DNA from: Psychrobacillus sp044762745
Lineage (GTDB): Bacteria; Bacillota; Bacilli; Bacillales_A; Planococcaceae
Direction: 5' to 3'
Assembly (NCBI RefSeq): GCF_044762745.1
Contig: NZ_JBIWEX010000006.1
Span: 136,731 to 200,730 of the forward strand
DNA length: 64,000 nucleotides
The translations under genes and the position numbers were made by a program. Below, piece after piece: positions 17,136-25,558 of this stretch. The first letter of the stretch is position 1, and each line of letters begins with the position of its first letter. The notes beneath the pieces were generated by a model. That model was not told where the DNA came from. It worked only from the letters and a program-made list of their open reading frames with translations, and made no database searches.

Positions 17136-18791
17136 ATGAAGAAGAGGTTATCGTTATTTTTAGTGGCATTATTTGTACTTGTGTTAAGTGCTTGTACAGC
17201 TACGAAAGATGCAGGAGAAAAACCGAGCACAGAAACAGAAGGGGATAAAGAGGAAGCAGGAACAGAAACAGAGTCATTGCCAACAGAAAAAGTACTCTAT
17301 TTGAATAATGGAAATGAACCAACCTCATTCGATCCGTCTGTGGGGTTTGATGCAGTATCTTGGAATTCTTTAAATAATTTAATGGAAGGGTTAGTTAGAC
17401 TTTCAAAAGACCATCTAGCAGAGCCTGCAACAGCGGAGAAAGTGGATGTGTCAGATGACGGGTTAACGTATACATTTACGATTCGTGATAATGCAAAATG
17501 GTCCAATGGTGATCCAGTTTTAGCGAGCGATTTTGTGTATGGATGGCTTCATATGCTTAATCCGGAAACTGCATCTCCGGCAGCGTTTCTTGCGTACTTC
17601 ATCGAAGGAGCAGAAGCTTACAATAGCGGAACGGGGACTGCTGATGCTGTAGCGATTAAAGCATTAGAAGAAAAAGTGTTTGAAGTGAAACTAAATACAC
17701 CAACGGAAGCATTTTTAAATATCGTGACGAACCCAAGCTTCTTCCCGGTAAATGAAAAAGTAGCAACGGGAAATCCAACATGGTTTGCAGATGCAGATAC
17801 TTTCGTTGGGAATGGCCCATTTAAATTAGTAGATTGGAAACATGACGTAAGCTTTAGCTTCGAGAAAAATGAGAACTATTGGGATGTAGCGTCCGTAAAG
17901 CTAGATAAAGTAGAATGGGCAATGATCAATGACTCCAATACCGAATATCAAATGTATCAAACAGATGAACTGGATACATCTGGGGTACCATCTGAACTTG
18001 CAGAAAGTTTAATGAATGATCCAGAACTAAAAAATGAGGACCAAGCAGGCCTATATTTTTACCGTTTTAACGTATCACAAGAGCCTTTTACAAACAAAAA
18101 AATTCGTCAAGCATTTGCTTACGCAGTTAACCAACAGGAAATTGTTGATTATGTAACGAAAAATGGTCAGAAACCAGCCGATGGATTTATCCCTTATGGA
18201 TTCATAGGACCTGATGGTAAAGAGTTTAGAGAAACTGCTGGAACACTTGTTGGATTTGATGCAGATAAGGCGAAAACTTTATTAGCTGAAGGTATGGTAG
18301 AAGAGGGTTACGCGAAACTACCTGAAGTAACATTAACTTATTCTACAAGTGATTCTCACAAGAAAATTGCTGAAGCGCTTCAAAGTGAATTTAAAGAAGT
18401 TTTAGGGGTAGATGTGACTTTACAAAATGTTGAAGCGAGTGTATTTGCTGCAGAGCAAAAAGAATTTAAATATCAACTATCACGTTCATCTTTCTTATTT
18501 GATTATGCAGATCCTGTGAATGCGCTAGAAAGTTTTATTACTGGTTCCTCGATGAATCGTACAACATGGTCGAATGCAGAGTATGATAAGTTAATCGAGA
18601 ATATAAAAAATGAAACAGACGAGTCAAAACGTTGGGCGATGTTAATAGAGGCAGATGCATTACTAATGGAAGAAATGCCTATCTTCCCACTTTATTATTA
18701 CAATCAAGTTACGCTTGAAAAACCGTCTGTATCGGGTATTATTAGACACCCAGTAGGTTATTTGGATCTAAAATGGGCTGATAAAAACTAA
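17136..18791 (+). CDS. dppE: Peptide-binding lipoprotein DppE
   Basis: 551 residues. A lipoprotein signal peptide ends in the lipobox LSAC, with C20 as the lipid-modified residue. An acidic, low-complexity linker rich in Glu/Thr/Lys follows, then an SBP_bac_5 (OppA-type) domain. It captures peptides outside the membrane and passes them to DppBC; the B. subtilis counterpart takes murein tripeptide. ATG 17136 is used because AAAGGGGG lies upstream and the signal peptide starts directly; the longer frame start at 17100 adds residues with no role. A weak terminator follows, which should reduce ykf expression relative to dppE. Confidence 0.94.
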   Translation: MKKRLSLFLVALFVLVLSACTATKDAGEKPSTETEGDKEEAGTETESLPTEKVLYLNNGNEPTSFDPSVGFDAVSWNSLNNLMEGLVRLSKDHLAEPATAEKVDVSDDGLTYTFTIRDNAKWSNGDPVLASDFVYGWLHMLNPETASPAAFLAYFIEGAEAYNSGTGTADAVAIKALEEKVFEVKLNTPTEAFLNIVTNPSFFPVNEKVATGNPTWFADADTFVGNGPFKLVDWKHDVSFSFEKNENYWDVASVKLDKVEWAMINDSNTEYQMYQTDELDTSGVPSELAESLMNDPELKNEDQAGLYFYRFNVSQEPFTNKKIRQAFAYAVNQQEIVDYVTKNGQKPADGFIPYGFIGPDGKEFRETAGTLVGFDADKAKTLLAEGMVEEGYAKLPEVTLTYSTSDSHKKIAEALQSEFKEVLGVDVTLQNVEASVFAAEQKEFKYQLSRSSFLFDYADPVNALESFITGSSMNRTTWSNAEYDKLIENIKNETDESKRWAMLIEADALLMEEMPIFPLYYYNQVTLEKPSVSGIIRHPVGYLDLKWADKN

Positions 18792-18798
18792 AAAAGAT

Positions 18799-18832
18799 GC
18801 GGTGCCTTTTGGGTGCCGCCCCTTTTGTCTTA
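18799..18832 (+). terminator. Weak terminator / attenuator between dppE and ykfA
   Basis: GCGGTGCC pairs with GGTGCCGC, using two G-U pairs, followed by CCCCTTTTGTCTT. The imperfect stem and tail suggest partial read-through into ykfA. Confidence 0.65.
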
Positions 18833-18850
18833 AAAAAGGAGAAAATATAA

Positions 18851-19774
18851 ATGAAAATTCGTCCAAAACGATTACAACAAGGGGATACAATTGGAATTAT
18901 CGCACCTTCCAGTCCACCAAACTTAGAGCAGTTAAACCGTTCCTTGGCATTTTTAGATGAACTAGGCTTATCTTATAAAATGGGGAAACACGTCGAAAAT
19001 GTATACGGTTATTTAGCTGGCACAGATGAAGAGCGTTTAGAAGATTTACACGAAATGTTCGCTGATCCGAGTATTGCTGGAATTATTTGTGCAGGTGGAG
19101 GATACGGTTCAGCTAGATATGCCGATAAAATCGATTTTCAATTAATGTATGAATGCCCGAAAATTTTCTGGGGCTACTCAGATATCACTTTTTTACATAC
19201 CGGTATGAATTTATACTCTAATATCGTCACATTCCATGGCCCAATGTTAGCTTCAGACGTAGGGAAAGATACATTTTCCGATTTATCGAAGAAAATGTTT
19301 GGACAGCTATTTGAACCGATGGAACTTCACTATACAGAAGCAATCTCTCCACTCGAACCACTTTCGGGAGGAGTAGTGAGAGGTGAATTGACAGGAGGAA
19401 ATCTATCACTCCTTGCAAGTGGCGTCGGAACAAAGTACGAAGTCGACACGAGAGGGAAGTTATTGTTAATAGAAGACATTGGGGAAGAACCATACCGAGT
19501 GGACGGAATGCTCAATCAGCTTAGACAAGCAGGGATATTAGAGGCTGCAGCAGGTTTTGTTATCGGTGATTTTAAAGACGCGGAACCCAAAAAACGTAAA
19601 GTTTCCCTATCATTAGACGAAGTGCTAGATCATTACTTAGGACAGCTAGGTAAGCCGGCTGTCAAAGGTTTCAAAATAGGGCACTGCGAACCACATTTTG
19701 CCGTTCCACTTGGGGCTGAAGCTGAGCTAGATGCGAATAACTTGTCTTTAGCTATTCTACCAGGTGTCGAATAA
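18851..19774 (+). CDS. ykfA: LD-carboxypeptidase YkfA (peptidase family S66)
   Basis: 307 residues. The S66 catalytic triad is in place: S110 in the nucleophile elbow WGYSDIT, E208 in LIEDIGEEPYR and H278 in GHCEPHFAVPLG. There is no signal peptide, so the enzyme acts in the cytoplasm. There it should remove the terminal D-alanine from imported murein tetrapeptides, an LD-bond cleavage. A ribosome site AAAGGAG stands before the ATG. Downstream ykfB and ykfC process the resulting tripeptide. Family members include MccF-like enzymes for immunity to microcin C, but the operon context favours murein recycling. Confidence 0.92.
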   Translation: MKIRPKRLQQGDTIGIIAPSSPPNLEQLNRSLAFLDELGLSYKMGKHVENVYGYLAGTDEERLEDLHEMFADPSIAGIICAGGGYGSARYADKIDFQLMYECPKIFWGYSDITFLHTGMNLYSNIVTFHGPMLASDVGKDTFSDLSKKMFGQLFEPMELHYTEAISPLEPLSGGVVRGELTGGNLSLLASGVGTKYEVDTRGKLLLIEDIGEEPYRVDGMLNQLRQAGILEAAAGFVIGDFKDAEPKKRKVSLSLDEVLDHYLGQLGKPAVKGFKIGHCEPHFAVPLGAEAELDANNLSLAILPGVE

Positions 19775-19789
19775 AGGAGGGGCAACCGA

Positions 19790-20872
19790 TTGATTATCCA
19801 ATCCATAGAAACATTTGACGTAGCTATTCCACTTACTAAGCCGTTTAAAACCGCATTACGGACTGTCACTACTGCGTACTCCGTTTATGTGAAAATTACT
19901 AGTAGCGAAGGGGTTATTGGATATGGAGAAGCCCCTCCGACTCATGTGATAACGGGAGAGTCAATGGCTAGCATTCGGTATGCGATTAATGAAATAATTG
20001 CACCGCAGCTTATCGGGTTAAATTTATTAGAAAGTGAACGTATTTTTCAAAAAATAAATGGTTCACTCATGAGAAATACGAGCGCTAAAGCAGCGATTGA
20101 TATGGCACTTTATGATTTGCTTGCTCGACAATCTAATCTCCCTTTGTTTCAATTTCTAGGTGGACATAGAGCAGCACTTGAAACTGATTTTACAGTTAGT
20201 GTAAACAAGCCAGAAGAAATGGCTGATGACGCAGAAACGTATATAAAAGAAGGATTTAATATGTTAAAAGTAAAAGTTGGTATTGGTGAAATGAAAGAAG
20301 ACATTGAACGTATTCATGCTATTCGTAAACGAATAGGACATAATCCAAAACTTAGACTGGATGCCAACCAGGGATGGAACGCTAAAGAAGCAGTTAGAGC
20401 TATTCGAACAATGGAAGATGCAGGGCTTGAAATTGAATTAGTAGAGCAACCTGTTCCTGCGCACGATTTAAAAGGGTTGAAGTACGTTACCGACCATACG
20501 GATACGCCAATTATGGCGGATGAAAGTGTATTTACAGTCCATGATGCAAAAAGTGTATTAGAAATACGGGCTGCAGACTTGATCAATATTAAATTGATGA
20601 AATCGGGCGGTATATATAATGCGAATAAGATTAATGCACTCGCTGAAGCAAATGGAGTTGCATGTATGGTAGGAAGTATGATTGAAACGAAAATAGGTAT
20701 TACAGCTGCAGCCCATTTTGCTGCTAGTCAACCAAATATTCAATACTTCGATTTTGATGCACCATTGATGCTTGCGAAAGATCTAGTTGTTGGTGGAGTC
20801 GTCTATGAAGGAAGTAAGATGACGTTTTCAAAAGAACACGGTCTTGGTATTTCAAATTGGAAAATCGTGTAG
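19790..20872 (+). CDS. ykfB: L-Ala-D/L-Glu epimerase YkfB
   Basis: 360 residues, enolase superfamily of the muconate-lactonizing subgroup. All catalytic residues fall at the numbers of the B. subtilis enzyme: K160 and K162 (the KxK motif), metal ligands D191, E219 and D244, and K268. The enzyme converts L-Ala-D-Glu from peptidoglycan into L-Ala-L-Glu, which ordinary peptidases can cleave. TTG at 19790 is the only sensible start, with AAAGGAGGGG upstream. It lies 15 bases after ykfA and 11 before ykfC. A different dipeptide epimerase specificity is possible, but the operon makes Ala-Glu likely. Confidence 0.94.
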   Translation: MIIQSIETFDVAIPLTKPFKTALRTVTTAYSVYVKITSSEGVIGYGEAPPTHVITGESMASIRYAINEIIAPQLIGLNLLESERIFQKINGSLMRNTSAKAAIDMALYDLLARQSNLPLFQFLGGHRAALETDFTVSVNKPEEMADDAETYIKEGFNMLKVKVGIGEMKEDIERIHAIRKRIGHNPKLRLDANQGWNAKEAVRAIRTMEDAGLEIELVEQPVPAHDLKGLKYVTDHTDTPIMADESVFTVHDAKSVLEIRAADLINIKLMKSGGIYNANKINALAEANGVACMVGSMIETKIGITAAAHFAASQPNIQYFDFDAPLMLAKDLVVGGVVYEGSKMTFSKEHGLGISNWKIV

Positions 20873-20883
20873 GGGGTTTTTAG

Positions 20884-21807
20884 ATGGGAACAGGAGCGAG
20901 TGAATGGGTTTGTTCCGTAAAAGTAGCGACGGTTTGGACGGAGCCGTCTTCAGCGAGAGAGATAGATACTCCTGGGATTTCAGAACCGGTTCTATTGACA
21001 GAGTGGTTGGAAGCATTGACGTATAAAGAACGACTCGCACTTTGTGATGAAAATCGTATACAAACGCAACTTCTTTACGGGGAACCGGTTCTTGTAGAAA
21101 AGATAGAAGGTGAATGGGCAAAAATCATTGCTGTATGGCAACCTTCTAAAAAAGATACTCGTGGATATCCTGGTTGGGTTCCAGTAAAACAATTACAAAA
21201 ATCAGTACATGTTGATTCCATTGGCGTTGCACATGTAAATGCCTCGAAAGTGCAACTGTGGGATAAAGAAGGGAATCCGTTACTTATCGTTCCGATTAAT
21301 ACAATTCTACCAGTTATTTCGGAGGGTGCATCCGTATTTACCGTTCAAACACCTCACGGAGAAGCGATGCTATCAAAAAAATATGTTGAATTTGCGACGT
21401 CTATGGAACAATATCCAAAACGTTCTGCGGAAGATGCAGTGACTCTCGGTGAACATTACTTAGATTTACCTTATTTATGGGGTGGGATGTCTCCATATGG
21501 CTATGACTGTTCTGGGTTTACGTACAATATGCTAAAGGCGTGCGGATATTTAATCCCGCGTGATGCAAGTGATCAAGCACGAAGTGGGAAAGAAGTTTCG
21601 CTACATGAGCCATCCACTTGGAAAAAAGGAGATTTGTTGTTTTTTGCAAACGATGGGGGCACTGGTCCGGTTCGTCATGTTGGATTTTATTATGGAAATG
21701 GTCAATTATTGCATTCACCTTCAACAGGAAAAGCGGTTGAAATATTGGTGTTAAAAGGGTCTAAGCTAGAGAAGGAAGTTTGTGCAGTGAGAAGATATGC
21801 CGTTTAG
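20884..21807 (+). CDS. ykfC: Gamma-D-glutamyl-L-diamino acid endopeptidase YkfC (NlpC/P60)
   Basis: 307 residues. Two N-terminal SH3-like bacterial domains are followed by a C-terminal NlpC/P60 cysteine peptidase. The catalytic set is C209 in GYDCSGF, H265 in RHVGFYYG and H277 in LLHSP. No signal peptide is present, so it works on imported peptides rather than the wall. It cuts between D-Glu and the diamino acid to release L-Ala-D-Glu, the YkfB substrate. It ends 11 bases before the ykfD start. Confidence 0.93.
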   Translation: MGTGASEWVCSVKVATVWTEPSSAREIDTPGISEPVLLTEWLEALTYKERLALCDENRIQTQLLYGEPVLVEKIEGEWAKIIAVWQPSKKDTRGYPGWVPVKQLQKSVHVDSIGVAHVNASKVQLWDKEGNPLLIVPINTILPVISEGASVFTVQTPHGEAMLSKKYVEFATSMEQYPKRSAEDAVTLGEHYLDLPYLWGGMSPYGYDCSGFTYNMLKACGYLIPRDASDQARSGKEVSLHEPSTWKKGDLLFFANDGGTGPVRHVGFYYGNGQLLHSPSTGKAVEILVLKGSKLEKEVCAVRRYAV

Positions 21808-21818
21808 GGGGGATATAC

Positions 21819-22781
21819 ATGACGGAAAAAGTTCTTTTATCCGTACAAGATTTAAAACGACATTTTGAGCTAGGACGTGGGGAAACGTTAAAAGCTGTTG
21901 ATGGTATTAGTTTTGATATTGTAAAAGGAGAAACATTTGGACTCGTTGGAGAGTCTGGCTGCGGAAAGTCTACTGCAGGTCGAACAATTTTAGGATTGTA
22001 CAATAAAACAGAAGGTAATGTTCTTTTTGAAAATAAAAACGTACATGAGATGAACGATAAAGAACGAAAAGAATTTCTTAGAAAGATGCAAATGATCTTT
22101 CAAGACCCGTATGCTTCACTAAACCCCAGGTCAACCGTACTAGAAATTATTGCAGAACCAATGGAAGTACATAATTTGTATAAAACGAAAGAAGCAATAA
22201 AAAATAGAGTGTATGAATTATTAGAAGACGTTGGTTTAAATAGAGATCATGCTAACCGCTACCCCCATGAGTTTTCCGGTGGACAAAGACAACGAATAGG
22301 AATTGCGCGTGCACTCGCGTTAGATCCTGACTTCATCATCGCGGATGAACCAATCTCCGCTTTAGATGTTTCCGTTCAAGCGCAAGTAGTGAAGCTTTTG
22401 CAACGGCTGCAAAGAGAAAAGGGATTAACATATTTATTTATTGCGCATGATTTATCGATGGTGAAATACATTTCGGACCGAATTGGAGTGATGTATTTAG
22501 GACAGATGGTGGAGCTCACAACGAGTAACCAGTTATACGAGGAGCCATTGCACCCTTATACGCAGGCTTTATTATCGGCTATTCCGATCCCAGATCCAGA
22601 TATCGAGGAATCCCGTCAACGTATTTTGTTGCATGGTGAGCTGCCAAGTCCGATAAACCCACCATCTGGTTGTGTTTTCAGAACACGCTGCGCGCATGCG
22701 ATGTCTATTTGTTCAGAAAAAAAACCGGCGTGGAAAGAACAAGAAACAGGACATTTTGTTGCCTGTCATTTATATAATTGA
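21819..22781 (+). CDS. ykfD: Peptide ABC transporter ATPase YkfD (OppF-like)
   Basis: 320 residues. The nucleotide-binding motifs are Walker A GESGCGKST, signature FSGGQRQRIGIARAL, Walker B FIIADEPISALD and the switch histidine in FIAHDLSMV. The C-terminus carries the peptide-transporter cysteine cluster GCVFRTRCAHAMSIC. With DppD it completes the ATPase pair of the Dpp importer. ATG 21819, preceded by TAGGGGGGATA, is used rather than the upstream TTG in the same frame. It is the ninth and last gene of the operon; its stop codon lies inside the -35 box of the next transcription unit. Confidence 0.92.
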   Translation: MTEKVLLSVQDLKRHFELGRGETLKAVDGISFDIVKGETFGLVGESGCGKSTAGRTILGLYNKTEGNVLFENKNVHEMNDKERKEFLRKMQMIFQDPYASLNPRSTVLEIIAEPMEVHNLYKTKEAIKNRVYELLEDVGLNRDHANRYPHEFSGGQRQRIGIARALALDPDFIIADEPISALDVSVQAQVVKLLQRLQREKGLTYLFIAHDLSMVKYISDRIGVMYLGQMVELTTSNQLYEEPLHPYTQALLSAIPIPDPDIEESRQRILLHGELPSPINPPSGCVFRTRCAHAMSICSEKKPAWKEQETGHFVACHLYN

Positions 22782-22806
22782 CAAGTCGCTGAATTTACTG
22801 TATTCT
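22778..22806 (+). promoter_or_regulatory. Strong SigA-type promoter after ykfD
   Basis: TTGACA and TATTCT are separated by exactly 17 bases. The -35 box overlaps the ykfD stop codon. It drives the small unit that ends at 22999. Confidence 0.8.
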
Positions 22807-22839
22807 GAAAATAACTTAAAGAAAAAGGAGTGAGGCATT

Positions 22840-22905
22840 ATGGCAAATTTAATTTTAAATACACAAATCAGTAAGTTCATGATGTCCCACTCTAGATATA
22901 TCTAA
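22840..22905 (+). CDS. 21-codon small ORF with promoter, RBS and terminator
   Basis: ATG at 22840 follows AAAGGAG with 9-base spacing and opens MANLILNTQISKFM, ending at TAA after 21 codons. A canonical promoter precedes it and a 13-bp terminator closes the unit. No family is recognised. It may be a real small protein, the leader peptide of a small RNA, or the 5' end of a gene whose body was lost by insertion of repeat DNA. The good translation signals argue that it is translated. Confidence 0.5.
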   Translation: MANLILNTQISKFMMSHSRYI

Positions 22906-22960
22906 AAGCATTGTCTTTTTATGCTTGTCTTTTGGATATGCTTCTTTTCTAATGACCGGG

Positions 22961-22999
22961 AAACCATGATTGCTGATTTGTGCAATCATGGTTTTTTTA
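22961..22999 (+). terminator. Strong intrinsic terminator of the small unit
   Basis: AAACCATGATTGC pairs perfectly with GCAATCATGGTTT (13 bp) and is followed by T residues. Confidence 0.93.
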
Positions 23000-23013
23000 T
23001 TGTTGTCTAGCTT

Positions 23014-23148
23014 CAGTGCCTTACCCCTCGGGGTCAAATGGATAATTGCTCCTGCGCGGAGCTCGTCGCAGAAGTTCTTTGCTGTGGTGGCTGAGGAGCT
23101 GCCTCCTCGCAATTCCCCATTTGCCTGTCGGGGTAGACATAGGCACTG
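23014..23148. repeat. Cloverleaf-like palindromic repeat element
   Basis: The outer arms CAGTGCCTTACCCC (23014-23027) and GGGGTA...AGGCACTG (23130-23148) pair, with a five-base bulge. Two inner hairpins are visible: GCTCC/GGAGC (23048-23062) and GAGGAG/CTCCTC (23093-23108). The GC content exceeds that of its surroundings. A short related piece, CTCCTGCGCAAGCTCGTCGC, lies at about 2019-2037. No protein gene is credible within it. Confidence 0.75.
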
Positions 23149-23182
23149 CCGCTTTTCTACCGAAAATTAGGAGGAAGTAAAA

Positions 23183-24237
23183 TTGAATTTAATTGAAAAA
23201 TATGGTTGGAACGATAAATGGGAAGAAAAAAAGCAAAGTAGTGGAATCGCAGGTCGCGTCTTATTAGAGCATAAACATTTATATCGCGTTATAACAAATG
23301 AAGGAGAATGGCTATGTTCACTTTCTGGAAAGTTTAAATTTGATCATGGTCGTGAAGCATTTCCAGCGGTTGGAGATTGGGTTGTATTGGAACAAATGCC
23401 AGGAGAGGAAAAAGGAATCATCCATGAAGTGATCCCTCGTAGCTCACAGTTCTCAAGAAAAGTGGCTGGCTTAACAATAGAGATACAGTTAGTCGCTGTA
23501 AATGTCGATTATGTCTTTCTTGTGATGTCCCTTAATGACGATTTTAATGTACGCAGATTAGAGCGATACTTATTAGCAGCATGGGATTCTGGAGCAACTC
23601 CTGTCGTTGTTCTGACAAAAAAAGATGCATGTGAGGACTTGGCGTACTATATAAGCGAAGTAGAATCTGTTGCTTTTGGTGTCGATATATTTGCGGTCAG
23701 CAGTGTAACAGGAGAAGGGATCGATAATCTGGCAGATCTTTTGTCGGCAGGTAAAACAGGTGCACTTTTAGGATCTTCGGGAGTAGGGAAGTCTTCTTTA
23801 ATTAATGCTTTGTCTGGCGAAGAGGTAATGGCTGTTAATGAAATTCGAGAAGATGATAGTAAAGGACGACATACAACGACGCATAGAGAGCTTACATTAT
23901 TACCAGGCGGAGGTTTATTAATAGATACTCCTGGGATGCGAGAATTTCAACTTTGGGATACAAGTGAGGGAGTAAGTGCGAGTTTCAAAGATATTGAGGA
24001 ACTTGCGGAAGGATGTCGTTTTCGAGACTGTAAGCATGTAAAAGAACCAGGTTGTGCAATACAAGGGGCATATACTCAGGTGTACTTAAAGAAGAGCGAT
24101 ATAGAAGCTATGTAAAGTTAATGAGAGAACTTGCACACATCGAGCGAAAAAATGATGTGGCTGCTCGAAAAGTAGAGCGTGGTAAATGGAAACAAATTAC
24201 GAAAACACAGAGAAGTAATTATTCGAAGAAAAAATAA
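23183..24237 (+). pseudogene. rsgA: RsgA-like ribosome-associated GTPase, C-terminal frameshift
   Basis: This is a circularly permuted GTPase: an OB-fold first, then G4 (VLTKKDA), G1 (GSSGVGKSS), G3 (DTPGM) and a zinc site (GCRFRDCKHVKEPGC). RsgA helps mature the 30S subunit. The first frame stops at 24115 after 310 residues, ending in an unrelated tail past GCAIQ. The adjacent frame, open to 24237, continues with the normal RsgA tail (SGVLKEERYRSYVKLMREL...). The two frames join near the GGGG tract at about 24064-24067, so one base appears to be missing there. The gene is either a decaying paralogue or carries a sequencing error. TTG 23183 has AGGAGGAAG upstream. The C-terminal helix is missing from the first-frame product, though the GTPase core is whole. 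Confidence 0.85.
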
Positions 24238-24258
24238 ACGGTAGAAAAGGAGACCAGG

Positions 24259-24708
24259 ATGATTCAGTTGCTTAATCATCGCCACAAAGAGATAGCAGAT
24301 CAACTGTTGGCGATCCAACTTCCAGCTTATCAAATAGAAGCGGAGATCATACAGTTTAATGGAATTCCCCGGCTAAATGACACATCTCAAAGCCTTATGA
24401 GTTCCGATGAAATTTTCCTCGGTTATTTTGAAGGGTTAAAATTAGCAGGATTTATCTCATTTACAGAAACGACAGAACTGATCGACATCTGTAGGCTTGT
24501 TGTTCACCCAAAATATTTTCGAAAAGGCATTGCATCTTTGTTGCTAACATACCTATTGTCAACTAAACAGTCCGTTCAACAAATAGTTGTAACGACAGGA
24601 GCTAAAAATACACCGGCTATCCGATTGTATGAACGTTTTGGATTCTCTAAAACAAAGGATATCGAAGTAGAGCCCAACTTCTTCATTACCCAACTGAACT
24701 ATCGTTAA
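24259..24708 (+). CDS. GNAT-family N-acetyltransferase
   Basis: 149 residues. The acetyl-CoA binding motif A is in LVVHPKYFRKGIASLLLTYLL, and motif B contains TTGAKNTPAIRLYERFGF. The acceptor cannot be read from sequence. The ATG lies 21 bases after the rsgA tail with AAAAGGAGACC upstream, so it is probably co-transcribed with rsgA. A strong terminator ends the unit. Confidence 0.9.
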   Translation: MIQLLNHRHKEIADQLLAIQLPAYQIEAEIIQFNGIPRLNDTSQSLMSSDEIFLGYFEGLKLAGFISFTETTELIDICRLVVHPKYFRKGIASLLLTYLLSTKQSVQQIVVTTGAKNTPAIRLYERFGFSKTKDIEVEPNFFITQLNYR

Positions 24709-24740
24709 ATAAAATAGATATTGAAAAAGAATTCCTTTTT

Positions 24741-24773
24741 AACTACTAATTCATTCGATTAGTAGTTTTTTTT
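24741..24773 (+). terminator. Intrinsic terminator after the GNAT gene
   Basis: AACTACTAAT pairs with ATTAGTAGTT, followed by seven or more T. Confidence 0.93.
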
Positions 24774-24814
24774 ATTCTTAAGGAAATATATATGTAGACG
24801 GTATGCCACGATTT

Positions 24815-25455
24815 AGGGATACTGCGCACTAAAAAGCTCGATTAAGTGTTCGCTATGATATCCGCTTCAGGCGGACGCTTTCCGCGGGCATGGCTTCAAT
24901 CTCCTCGTCGCTGCGCTCCTGCGGGGCTTTCAGCTCATGCTATTGCCGCTGGAGTCGCCGCCTTCCGCTTCAATCTACGAAATAAGCTATCTAATTAGCG
25001 TTTAGCTAAACAAACCAATAAGAAATATTAGAACCGTTGCATGAAGGCAAAAGCGGTAGCTATCACTATATGAAAAAAATTGCTTATCAATCAGTGAACA
25101 TGAGCTTCACTATGTTATGTATTACTAAATAATGAATATTTTTTTGAGAAATGATTGCTTCCGTGCCTAAATTGGTTGCTCTTAACCATTTACTGGATCA
25201 ATTTTTACGAGATACTTACTATTGAATTTCCTCTTCGATTTTAATAAAACTTTTGGTTTATAAAGATAGAAACTAATTTGTCAGCAAGCTCCTTTGATTT
25301 TCGCGATAGGGTGGCGACTCCTGCGGGATGAGTGAGACAGATAAGCCATCACAACGTACGCGTAGCGTCGGTGATGGCTTATCGCTCACCCCGCGGAAAG
25401 CGTCCACCCTGAAGCGGAAATCCTAGCGGAAACCTAATTGTTGCGCAGTATCCCT
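24815..25455. repeat. 641-bp repeat element with 14-bp perfect terminal inverted repeats (copies 2 and 3)
   Basis: AGGGATACTGCGCA at 24815-24828 is exactly inverted at 25442-25455. Inside are two family cores in opposite orientation. Copy 2 (about 24860-24975, plus) reads GCGGACGCTTTCCGCGGGCATGG ... CCGCTGGAGTCGCCGCC, split by a TCCTCGTCGCTGCGCTCC spacer. Copy 3 (about 25225-25455, minus) holds the TGAGCGAT...CTGTCTCAC form. The sequence next to copy 3 (AACTTTTGGTTTATAAAG and neighbours) reappears inverted at the window end. No transposase is encoded, so it looks like a non-autonomous, MITE-like or palindromic element. It fills most of the 924-base gap between the GNAT gene and ctsR. Confidence 0.85.
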
Positions 25456-25510
25456 ATACTGCACCTTCTCCAAGGCGTCAAAAACCAAGATACTTTTAAA
25501 GACCATTCAT

Positions 25511-25536
25511 GTTTTTTTATTCGAAAAATCGGGAAC
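25511..25536 (+). promoter_or_regulatory. Candidate SigB promoter of the ctsR operon
   Basis: GTTTTT and GGGAAC are separated by 14 bases, close to the SigB consensus GTTTAA-N12-14-GGGTAT. In B. subtilis the clpC operon also has a SigB promoter upstream of its SigA promoter. Confidence 0.5.
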
Positions 25537-25558
25537 ACTGAAGTAAGAATCGTATCAA

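Noticed and set aside
22855..23112. An 85-residue minus-strand frame (with LLDISRVGHHELTDL)
   Set aside because: It crosses the terminator and the cloverleaf repeat and has no ribosome site. It may reflect a repeat that is often mis-annotated as a gene.
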